Positions 57,506 through 64,000 of a DNA stretch of 64,000 nt are shown piece after piece. Both the position numbers and the translations under genes were made by a program. The notes under the pieces are model-generated. The model saw only the letters and a list, made by a program, of their open reading frames with translations. It did not search any database and was not told where the DNA came from. Origin of the DNA: G963678095 sp963678095 (GTDB taxonomy: Bacteria > Bacillota > Negativicutes > Selenomonadales > Selenomonadaceae); NCBI GenBank assembly GCA_963678095.2, contig OY782746.1:1116001-1180000 (forward strand), read 5' to 3'. Position 1 is the first letter of the stretch. Each line of letters opens with the position of its first letter.

Positions 57506-58303
57506 CTATAAATTTTGCTGACAGGCATAAATAACATGATAAGTTGCCTCAATTTTCGATTTTGGGGCAAAAAGATCCTGATAGGAATCGATCATCTTTA
57601 ATAGTAATCGACGGTTTGTCCTCATCTGCTGCCCAGAGGCATTGTTGGCCCCTACCCGTTTGACGGAAAGTAAAAATTCCTTTACCGAGCCAAACTTCTC
57701 AATAAACAGCTCTTCCTGAAACAGTGCCGGCATAGAAAGCTCATCTACAATTTGTTCGAGTGTTTCCCTGGTGATAAAAGTCGGCCCATGCCGATCATCA
57801 CAGTCAGCGACAAGCCCCAGTGTCTTTCTGGCTATAGCAAAGGCCTGATGCATCTCCCAAAACGTCTTTTCCCCGAAGGTTGCATAAAACAGGCAACCTC
57901 CCGGTGCCAGCTTTCCCTTCAGACCCTCCAGCGCCGCCGGATAGTCTTTGAACCACTGAAAGGCTGCATTGGAAACGATTAAATCAAACGGCCCCGCCAG
58001 TGTCAGAACTTCTCCATCAACAACCATATATTCGATATTCGCGTATTCGCCAAGGTTTGCTCGAGCCTGTTCAAGCATCAGCGGCGAGATATCACTCGCA
58101 ATAATTTCTGCCTCTGGATAAAGCTCCGCCAGCTGTTTTGTCAAAAATCCCGTTCCACAGCCAATTTCCAAAATTCGCTTAAAAGCTCCGGCATTGGCTA
58201 CCATTGCCGCCAAACGAATTCCCATCTTTTTTTGCACGACGGCATATTCATCATAGGTTTTGCTGCTGCGCCCAAAATGTGTCCGTACCAAACGTTTATC
58301 CAT
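57506..58303 (-). CDS. bioC: Malonyl-ACP O-methyltransferase
   Basis: The 265-residue SAM-dependent methyltransferase begins RTHFGRSSKTYDEYAVVQKKM, the typical BioC opening. The SAM motif is ILEIGCGTGFLTKQL (~42-56), followed by DISPLMLEQAR and DLIVSNAAFQWF. BioC methylates malonyl-ACP so that fatty-acid synthesis can make the pimeloyl chain of biotin. It overlaps the upstream hydrolase gene by 8 bases. The pair lies under a BirA-type operator, which supports a biotin role. Confidence 0.93.
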   Translation of the reverse strand: MDKRLVRTHFGRSSKTYDEYAVVQKKMGIRLAAMVANAGAFKRILEIGCGTGFLTKQLAELYPEAEIIASDISPLMLEQARANLGEYANIEYMVVDGEVLTLAGPFDLIVSNAAFQWFKDYPAALEGLKGKLAPGGCLFYATFGEKTFWEMHQAFAIARKTLGLVADCDDRHGPTFITRETLEQIVDELSMPALFQEELFIEKFGSVKEFLLSVKRVGANNASGQQMRTNRRLLLKMIDSYQDLFAPKSKIEATYHVIYACQQNL

Positions 58304-58997
58304 TTTCCGCTATACCTTCTTCAATTATTTTCAAAACTTCAGCCAGGTGTGAGAAAAACAGTACATGCCCCGCTCCCGGAAACAGTTTCAGTTTTGCCGC
58401 CGGGAGCAGCGCCGCCATATACCGGGCCGCCGCCGGCGGGCAGATTTCATCGGCCTCTCCATGCAGAAGATCCACGGGCACTTTGATTTGCGGTAAAATA
58501 TCCCGCAAATCCGATTGCAGCAGGTAATGCAGTCCTTTTTGCAAGCCAGCACCGGCAAGCGAAAAGAACGCCGGGCTTATCTCGTTAAATTTTTCCGCGG
58601 CCTCAGTTTCCGTGGCCGCAAACATCTCCCGATAAAAATTTTCCTGTGTTTCCCGCTGCCGGCGGTTAAGTCGCCGGGATAAGCTCTTAACAATCGACGG
58701 TGGCAAGCCCTCCGTATACAAACCATCTGTCGTAAATCTCGATGTGGAGGACAGTAAGATCAGCCTTTCAATCCACTCTGGATGAGCATGTGCCAGCTGC
58801 AGCGCCAGCATCCCCCCCAAAGACCAGCCAATAACAATCATTTTTTCTCGCCTTACCTGCCAAAGTTTTTTAACGGTCCGTTCGAGATCCGAAAAATCGG
58901 GGAATTCTTCATTATCGTATAAAAAACTTTCGCCTTCGGTCAGCGAAGCGGGCCATACCTGCGGCCCGCTTGCCCAGCCATGAATAAAAATTTTCAT
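58296..58997 (-). CDS. bioH: Alpha/beta hydrolase, probable pimeloyl-ACP methyl ester esterase (BioH-like)
   Basis: The 233-residue alpha/beta hydrolase has the oxyanion motif HGWASG at ~6-11, the nucleophile elbow GWSLGG (Ser at ~79), the acid in LLHGEADEICP and the His in PGAGHVLFF. A lid with four helices lies between. With bioC directly downstream, it most likely removes the methyl ester from pimeloyl-ACP. Other non-homologous esterases (BioG, BioK, BioV) fill this role elsewhere, so the symbol is by context. Confidence 0.85.
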   Translation of the reverse strand: MKIFIHGWASGPQVWPASLTEGESFLYDNEEFPDFSDLERTVKKLWQVRREKMIVIGWSLGGMLALQLAHAHPEWIERLILLSSTSRFTTDGLYTEGLPPSIVKSLSRRLNRRQRETQENFYREMFAATETEAAEKFNEISPAFFSLAGAGLQKGLHYLLQSDLRDILPQIKVPVDLLHGEADEICPPAAARYMAALLPAAKLKLFPGAGHVLFFSHLAEVLKIIEEGIAENG

Positions 58998-59013
58998 TCT
59001 CTCACTCCCGTCA

Positions 59014-59047
59014 TTAGTAAACCTTTATAAATATAATGGTTTACAAT
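59014..59047 (-). promoter_or_regulatory. BirA-type biotin operator upstream of bioH-bioC
   Basis: TTAGTAAACC and GGTTTACAAT form an inverted pair separated by 14 bases, matching the BirA operator plan (TTGTTAACC-N14-16-GGTTAACAA type). It overlaps a TATATT -10-like box on the minus strand, 16 bases before the bioH start, so binding would block transcription when biotin is plentiful. Confidence 0.8.
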
Positions 59048-59100
59048 GAGCCTAAATTTTTATTTGCTTTTATATTATTATATTACCAAATTATCATATA

Positions 59101-59149
59101 AAAAAAGCCTATTGTCAACGGCTAAACTTTTAGCTGTTGACAATAGGCT
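59101..59149 (-). terminator. Terminator of the AraL-like gene
   Basis: A long stem (AGCCTATTGTCAACGGCTAAA with its near-perfect complement) is followed by six T's on the minus strand. Confidence 0.88.
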
Positions 59150-59168
59150 CTATACGGCTTACCTGTAC

Positions 59169-60002
59169 TCAACCGATTCGGCTGGCCCGCGGCTGTGCCT
59201 GTACACGATCGTATGCCTTCAGTTCCCGGCAAATATCGCCGACTCCATTAAAGACAAAACTGGCGGTGACACCACAGCGCTTCAGATCCGCTTCTTCCGA
59301 TTCACCGGACAACACCAAAATTGAATCAATCCCGGCATTTTCGCCTGTTTTTATGTCCGTATAAACACGATCACCCACAATCGCGATCCCGGCAGTATCG
59401 GATAAACACAATTTACGAAACGCACTTTCAATAATTTCCTTATTGGGCTTGCCGATGATCTTAGGCACTTTGCCCGTGGAAGCTTTGATCAACTCTATTA
59501 TCGCTCCGGTATCCGGAATGTACCCGTTTTCCACGGGACAGTTAAAATCCGGATGAGTCGCAATATAGCAAATGCCCTGTCGAATAAAATCGCAGCCCTT
59601 AACCAGTTTTGCATAAGTCAGCGTCATATCAAAGCCAAGCACGACAAAGTCCGGCGCCTCATCCGTTAAACAAAATCCGCCCGCTACAAAGGCCTGTTCA
59701 AGCTCTGGTGTTCCCATTAAAAATATGCGTGCTCCCGGTTTTATGCTTTGCAGATAGCAGACAGTCGCATCACCAGACGTCAGAACATTGTCTTCATTAC
59801 AGGAAATTCCGAGTCGGCACATTTTTTGTACATAATGGGCAGCATCTTTCGAAGAATTATTCGTCAAGAACAAAAACTCCCGGCCACTCGACTGCAAATA
59901 ATCGATAAACTCTTTTGCCCCCGGCAGCAACTGCTGCCCCAGATTAATTGTCCCATCCATGTCGAGCAAAAAGCTTCTGATTTCACCAACATTTTTTACC
60001 AT
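59169..60002 (-). CDS. HAD-IIA family sugar phosphatase (NagD/AraL-like)
   Basis: The 277-residue haloacid-dehalogenase enzyme has motif I LLDMDGTINLG (nucleophile Asp), motif II FLTNNSSKD, the type IIA cap, motif III region KPNKEIIESAFRKL and motif IV VGDRVYTDIKTGENAG. Such enzymes dephosphorylate sugar phosphates or clean up by-products. It lies 42 bases after the glycerol-1-phosphate dehydrogenase gene. The same pair (araL-araM) occurs in the Bacillus arabinose operon, which favours the AraL branch. A GGGAGG site precedes the ATG. Confidence 0.9.
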   Translation of the reverse strand: MVKNVGEIRSFLLDMDGTINLGQQLLPGAKEFIDYLQSSGREFLFLTNNSSKDAAHYVQKMCRLGISCNEDNVLTSGDATVCYLQSIKPGARIFLMGTPELEQAFVAGGFCLTDEAPDFVVLGFDMTLTYAKLVKGCDFIRQGICYIATHPDFNCPVENGYIPDTGAIIELIKASTGKVPKIIGKPNKEIIESAFRKLCLSDTAGIAIVGDRVYTDIKTGENAGIDSILVLSGESEEADLKRCGVTASFVFNGVGDICRELKAYDRVQAQPRASRIG

Positions 60003-60044
60003 AGCAAGTGCCTCCCTTATCCTGTTAACCGAACTGCCTTTTAA

Positions 60045-61427
60045 TTAAAGCCAGTCACGAACGAGTTCCCGTCCAATCTCCTGAGAAAATTCATCGAGCA
60101 GGCCCAAATCCGCCAGCAACGTAAGGATGGTATATCTGTTTCTTACCTCTTTCGCCATGCGGACCGCATCTACCGCCATCTGCCCGTCAATGCCAACGTC
60201 TTGCGGCTTGACCGGAGCCTCTGCTTCGTGCAGAATTTTCTTTACCGTAGCGGATGGCGCGACCTCGGCTAAAACCTGCTCAATTTCAGGCCAGTTTTGT
60301 CTGATAATCGCCAGTCGTTCGAGCTTGTCCGGCAGGGAATTGCGCTGATCCTGTTCGCTTAAAGCTATAATTTCCCCCGCACATTGCTGATAATAACGTT
60401 CTACATCCGCCCGCCATTTCTTTTCGTCAAACGACCGGGCTTTTTCCTCAGCCTTGCCAAAATCGACCGTTGCCTCGCGCAACAGTTCATACAAGCGGGT
60501 CGTAAGGGTCGTTCCGATGCCAACTTTCGTTCCATGAAAAATCGCCTTTTTGTGAGCAAATAAGAACTGCATTTCCCAGTAATGCGCCAGATGATGCTCG
60601 GACCCGGAGGCCGGGCGCGAAATGCCGACAAAGCTCATCGCAATTCCAGTCAGCACCAGCCCTTCCATCAGATTTTTAATTGCCTGAGGATCCCGCTGTT
60701 TTATTTTTTCAATATTGTCCATGCAGGTTTGTATGGATTTTTTCACCATTTGCACAGTAACATCACAATAAAACTCCCTGTTGACAATTTGGCTGATTTT
60801 CCAGTCCGCCAAAGCCGAATATTTGCCGATGATATCGCTCCAGCCGGCAATAATCATGGGCATCGGTGCCTCCCGTAAAATATCAACATCCCCAATAACT
60901 GCCCGCGGGCAGGATACATTATAGGAAGTCTTGAGATCGCCGACAATCAGCGCTGCCCCAGTCGAGGCAAAGCCATCCATCGACGGTGCAGTCGCCACAA
61001 TAACGGAATCAATGCCAAGCTTATAGCTGACGAATTTGCCAAGGTCATTGAGTACACCTGAACCCACGCTTAAAATCACATCAACATCGCGATCCGTCTG
61101 AATAAAAATCTTGCCGGCCGCCATTTCATCCGGCACCAAATCATCCTGCTGGCGCTGAAAAACACAGACTTTATAGTTCATTCCCGCCTTCTCCAGCGCC
61201 TTGGCTGCCATTTTACCAGCCGCTTCCCAGGTGTTATCATCGGCTACAAGCAGCGCTTTTTTATAACCAAGCTCTTGTAGCACCTGCCCTGTCTTTTTGA
61301 TGGCACCCTCCTCAATGAGGATTTTATCCATGGCAATTGTATGCGGTCTGCCGCAGGTACAAGAAAGCTCGCCCCCAATGTAATCCGTAATTTTTAAACT
61401 ATCCACATTTTCCAGTGTCAACTGCAT
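60045..61427 (-). CDS. araM: sn-Glycerol-1-phosphate dehydrogenase (AraM/EgsA-like)
   Basis: The ~460-residue enzyme of the iron-containing/polyol dehydrogenase group reduces dihydroxyacetone phosphate to sn-glycerol-1-phosphate. Motifs are CGRPHTIAMDKILIE at the start, SVGSGVLNDLGKFVSYK (nucleotide binding), APSMDGFASTGAALI, metal ligands in GWSDIIGKYSALADWK, and RPASGSEHHLAHYWE with FHGTKVGIGT. The start is placed at the ATG at 61427, which is 9 bases after GAGG; the frame continues upstream to 61502 but without resemblance. In Bacillus the product feeds heptaprenylglyceryl phosphate synthesis. It sits between a PTS and the AraL-like phosphatase. Confidence 0.9.
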   Translation of the reverse strand: MQLTLENVDSLKITDYIGGELSCTCGRPHTIAMDKILIEEGAIKKTGQVLQELGYKKALLVADDNTWEAAGKMAAKALEKAGMNYKVCVFQRQQDDLVPDEMAAGKIFIQTDRDVDVILSVGSGVLNDLGKFVSYKLGIDSVIVATAPSMDGFASTGAALIVGDLKTSYNVSCPRAVIGDVDILREAPMPMIIAGWSDIIGKYSALADWKISQIVNREFYCDVTVQMVKKSIQTCMDNIEKIKQRDPQAIKNLMEGLVLTGIAMSFVGISRPASGSEHHLAHYWEMQFLFAHKKAIFHGTKVGIGTTLTTRLYELLREATVDFGKAEEKARSFDEKKWRADVERYYQQCAGEIIALSEQDQRNSLPDKLERLAIIRQNWPEIEQVLAEVAPSATVKKILHEAEAPVKPQDVGIDGQMAVDAVRMAKEVRNRYTILTLLADLGLLDEFSQEIGRELVRDWL

Positions 61428-61563
61428 ATCCATCCACCTCTTTCCGCCCAGCAGACAAGCCAAGGTCTGTCGCCAGACGCTTTTTAGCGGCAGGGCAAGC
61501 ATCGCCTGTCGCTAAAAGCATATTTCTCTGTTAAAATTCCGGGTTATCCGCACTGAGCAGCAA

Positions 61564-62376
61564 TCAGAATATCCCCAGTATACCCGTAATAGCACCAAAC
61601 GCGATCAATATTCCCATCAATTTAATCGGCGATACCCCGGCTTTTACCATCTTGAGTACAACCAAAGTCAACACCAGTGGAATCAGTCCCGGCATTAATT
61701 TATCCAGTAAATCTGCCTGCAGGTTAAACTGCATTCCCCCAAGATCAAGCGTCGTCGCGAATTTAAGCGGAATAAACCGGCCAACAAGGCCACCCATAAC
61801 GAGCGTTCCCAAAACAGAAGCGCCTTCAATCACACGATTGATTTTGCCGCCTTCCATAATTTGCTCTACTGCAATCCGGCCATATTTATAGCCATTCATC
61901 CACAGGCTGAATGAGATCGTCGTCATGATTAAAAACTGTGCCAGGACAAAGATCATCGGGCCGGCGATATTGTTGTTATTTGTTATCCCGATGCAAATTG
62001 CGAGCATGATCGGAGTAATTACGCCCTGCGTCAGCGTGTCACCAATTCCGGCCACCGGCCCCATCAGACCAGTTTTTATCCCATTGAACGCCTGGTCGCT
62101 AATTGGCTTGCCATTGGCACGTTCCTCTTCCATGGCCACGGTAACCCCATGGATTACCGAGCCACAAATTGGTTCGGTGTTAAAAAAGGACAAATGCCGT
62201 TTAATTCCTTCCTTCTGTTCCTCCGGCGACTTATAGAGTTTTTTGATGACCGGCAGCATCGAATGGGCAAATGCCGTTGCCTGCAACCGCTCATAATTGT
62301 AATTGGACTGCGCAAACATGAACCAGTTAAACCAGGATTTTATTACGTCACGCTTCGCTAGACTATTCGTTGCCAT
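61564..62376 (-). CDS. PTS mannose/fructose/sorbose family IID component
   Basis: The 270-residue protein has the IID plan: a long cytoplasmic N-terminal part (FNWFMFAQSNYNYERLQATAFAHSMLPVIKKLY; FFNTEP; AMEEERANG) and the glycine-rich KTGLMGPVAGIGDTLTQGVITPIM, then C-terminal membrane segments. With IIC it forms the sugar channel of the mannose-family phosphotransferase system. It is the last PTS gene, 20 bases after IIC. Confidence 0.95.
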   Translation of the reverse strand: MATNSLAKRDVIKSWFNWFMFAQSNYNYERLQATAFAHSMLPVIKKLYKSPEEQKEGIKRHLSFFNTEPICGSVIHGVTVAMEEERANGKPISDQAFNGIKTGLMGPVAGIGDTLTQGVITPIMLAICIGITNNNNIAGPMIFVLAQFLIMTTISFSLWMNGYKYGRIAVEQIMEGGKINRVIEGASVLGTLVMGGLVGRFIPLKFATTLDLGGMQFNLQADLLDKLMPGLIPLVLTLVVLKMVKAGVSPIKLMGILIAFGAITGILGIF

Positions 62377-62396
62377 ATTATATCCACCTCGCCTTT

Positions 62397-63152
62397 CTAT
62401 GCTTCACTGCTCGAATTGTTTCGCAAGGAGCTTACTGTCAATGCCAAAACAATACCGATGATTGAAATGATGACGATATCCATCTGGAAATGAACCGCAA
62501 AGATGATCCCGAGAACGAAAAACGGCATTGTAAACGAATTGCCGATCAGCTTTAAGTTCATTGCAATACCTAATGCCGGCAGCATCGCGCCGATTACATT
62601 AAAGACATGCAGGACATTGTCCGTCAGCACGCTGAGCATGCCATTGACTGCGCTCGGACCATAATAGACAACCAATGTTGCCGGAATAAAGCTTACCAGA
62701 AACAGTAGAATCTGCGGTGGCACAACATTGATAAAGGCCACCATATTGAGATTCCCCTTCTCGACCTCACGATCCGCCCAATGAACAAAGAAGGAGTTGA
62801 CTGTCATCTTAGCAATCCAGAGAACGGTTGCAATGGTTCCCAGTGGAACTGAAATCGCCATTGCCGTGCTGACATCGAGATTTGATATGATAGCCAGTGC
62901 CGTCCCGGCATAACCGGCAAAGGAAGGATCCCCCATTTGCGCGCCGCCAGCCGAGATAAACCCTAAGTATATAACATTGATGCCCGCCCCGATCAGAGCA
63001 CCTTCCAGCGGTTGGCCAAGGATCAAGCCAGTAATAAACCCTGCCAAAAGCGGCCTGTTTAGTGTAAAGAAACCTACATATGTGCACCAAGGACTCCATG
63101 AAAGGTAATAAAAGAAACCGATTAATGCTGCCTGAAAAAACGAAACTTCCAC
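62397..63152 (-). CDS. PTS mannose/fructose/sorbose family IIC component
   Basis: The 251-residue membrane protein has ~7-8 helices with the family phrases RPLLAGFITGLILGQPLEGALIGAGINVIYLGFISAGGAQMGDPS shown in shortened form at ~33-78, and PALGIAMNLKLIGN near the end. It is the sugar-translocating permease. The specific sugar (mannose, fructose, sorbose, N-acetyl-amino sugar) cannot be told from sequence alone. A 42-base gap separates it from IIB. Confidence 0.95.
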   Translation of the reverse strand: MEVSFFQAALIGFFYYLSWSPWCTYVGFFTLNRPLLAGFITGLILGQPLEGALIGAGINVIYLGFISAGGAQMGDPSFAGYAGTALAIISNLDVSTAMAISVPLGTIATVLWIAKMTVNSFFVHWADREVEKGNLNMVAFINVVPPQILLFLVSFIPATLVVYYGPSAVNGMLSVLTDNVLHVFNVIGAMLPALGIAMNLKLIGNSFTMPFFVLGIIFAVHFQMDIVIISIIGIVLALTVSSLRNNSSSEA

Positions 63153-63194
63153 GTTAATTCCCCTCTTTTCTTTTTTTAATCTATATAAAACACC

Positions 63195-63668
63195 TTAGAG
63201 CAATTTTTCAATATCCATCGCCGAAGCATCCGGCACAATCTGAACGTAGACTCTGGTACCGCGCTGCAGCAGCGATTTAAAGCACATCCGTTCATCATCC
63301 GATATTGAAATATTGCGGTAAAGCTGTTTGCGCCCCTGAATGGCTCCCATTCCGCCAAGATTCAGCTCGGCGATTGTCACGCCGTTATCGAGCAGTGCTT
63401 CTACCGTTTTCGGCGTCTTGACAAGAACGATCACACGTTCCTCACTGTCTTCGCCTTTTAAAATCTCACTGGCATCCGCTATCGAATGAATGCCAATCTT
63501 AAAAGAACTCGGCGCCGCCATCTTCAAAATTTTCACCATAAAGTCATCCGCGGCAACCTCATCATCAACCACAATAATCCGGTTTGCCTTTGTCACCTTG
63601 GCCCAGGCCGTGACTACCTGCCCATGAATCAAACGATCATCAATTCGCGTCAAAACAATATTTAACAT
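63195..63668 (-). CDS. PTS mannose/fructose/sorbose family IIB component
   Basis: The 157-residue cytoplasmic protein has the phospho-histidine motif TRIDDRLIHGQV (His15), followed by VVDDEVAADDF, VIVLVKTPKTVEALL and LNLGGMGAIQGRKQL, all standard for the family. It takes phosphate from IIA and passes it to the sugar. The start ATG at 63668 is 6 bases after AAGGGTG; three extra upstream codons are unnecessary. It lies 33 bases after the IIA gene. Confidence 0.95.
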   Translation of the reverse strand: MLNIVLTRIDDRLIHGQVVTAWAKVTKANRIIVVDDEVAADDFMVKILKMAAPSSFKIGIHSIADASEILKGEDSEERVIVLVKTPKTVEALLDNGVTIAELNLGGMGAIQGRKQLYRNISISDDERMCFKSLLQRGTRVYVQIVPDASAMDIEKLL

Positions 63669-63701
63669 ACGTATCACCCTTCTTCTTTAAACTCTATGTT
63701 C

Positions 63702-64000
63702 TTATACTCTTTGCAGTTCAGAAAACAACTCTTTAATGCCATCTTTGCCTGATTCCATGCAACGTGCAGTCAGTTCCTCGAGTGAACAGGCCTCACGCAT
63801 CGTCAGTGATTCCAGAACCATGGGGAAACTGATACCGGTTATGCAGCGAAACTGCTGTTTTATCCGACTGCTTGCCAGAGCGGTTGCATTGTAGGGGCTG
63901 GCACCAAACAAATCGACAAAAACCAGCACCCCGTCCCCCGTATCCATTTCCTGGATCGCGCCTTCTACCTTTTGAGAAAATACGGCAATATCATCACCGC
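63702..64000 (-). CDS. PTS mannose-family IIA component, N terminus outside the window
   Basis: The frame is open to the right edge: 17 codons upstream of the ATG at 63947 read GDDIAVFSQKVEGAIQEMD, matching EIIA-Man, so the gene continues beyond 64000. The visible part has GVLVFVDLFGASPYNATA and ends in a helix. The phospho-histidine near residue 10 is outside the window. It is the first of the four visible PTS genes, and a regulator may lie further upstream. Confidence 0.93.
   Translation of the reverse strand, partial: GDDIAVFSQKVEGAIQEMDTGDGVLVFVDLFGASPYNATALASSRIKQQFRCITGISFPMVLESLTMREACSLEELTARCMESGKDGIKELFSELQRV

Overview
The window looks like a chromosomal segment of a Negativicutes (diderm Bacillota; Selenomonadales/Veillonellales-type) bacterium. 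The evidence is a mix of Firmicute and outer-membrane traits: strong AAGGAGG-type ribosome sites, a dnaX-ebfC-recR-bofA block (BofA belongs to the endospore sigma-K pathway) and a small SRP RNA, beside a signal-peptide autotransporter with a C-terminal beta-barrel ending in Phe and an ADP-heptose:LPS-type glycosyltransferase. Genus cannot be fixed by eye. No insertion sequence, prophage, integrase or CRISPR array was found, and the window reads as ordinary chromosome.

Layout. 0-9 kb: 5'-truncated MocR-type regulator, small unknowns, a UPF0756 membrane protein, a probable 6S RNA, dinB with a SWIM/SNF2 helicase, and a family 9 glycosyltransferase. 9-19 kb: two adjacent degenerate-GGDEF/EAL proteins, an autotransporter, two tRNA-Ser, corA, and an orphan Phd/YefM-type antitoxin. 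19-26 kb: CheX plus a REC-CheX fusion, amt-glnK with an elaborate 5' leader, a TRIC-family channel, an FAD oxidoreductase, putP. 26-33 kb: a four-gene signalling operon (two FIST proteins, hybrid kinase with HPt, REC-HD-GYP). 33-42 kb: ion transporter, glnS, HD hydrolase, TSUP exporter, membrane metallophosphoesterase, YczE-like protein, asparaginase with a tiny Cys-rich protein. 41.8-48.5 kb: a complete minus-strand ribosomal operon 16S-tRNA-Ile-tRNA-Ala-23S-5S followed by 13 tRNAs. 48.5-52 kb: bofA, recR, ebfC, dnaX, SRP RNA, tRNA-Ser. 52-57 kb: two CheY + repeat-CheX modules flanking ogt-nfo-threonine aldolase. 57.5-64 kb: bioH-bioC with a BirA-type operator, an AraL-like HAD phosphatase, an AraM-like glycerol-1-phosphate dehydrogenase and a mannose-family PTS (IID, IIC, IIB, partial IIA).

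The dominant theme is cytoplasmic signalling around c-di-GMP and CheY-like receivers: two EAL proteins, one HD-GYP protein, a hybrid kinase that lacks its own sensor but is translationally coupled to FIST sensors, three receiver proteins and four CheX-type phosphatase domains, all keeping the ExxN catalytic signature. The most novel element is a pair of receiver/phosphatase modules in which the CheX domain is preceded by four repeats (29-residue period in the clearer copy) resembling the c-di-GMP-binding MshEN unit of type II secretion/pilus ATPases. I infer that they link c-di-GMP to receiver dephosphorylation; this is untested.

Several start codons were moved downstream of the longest reading frame where a ribosome-binding site decided it; these are noted per gene.
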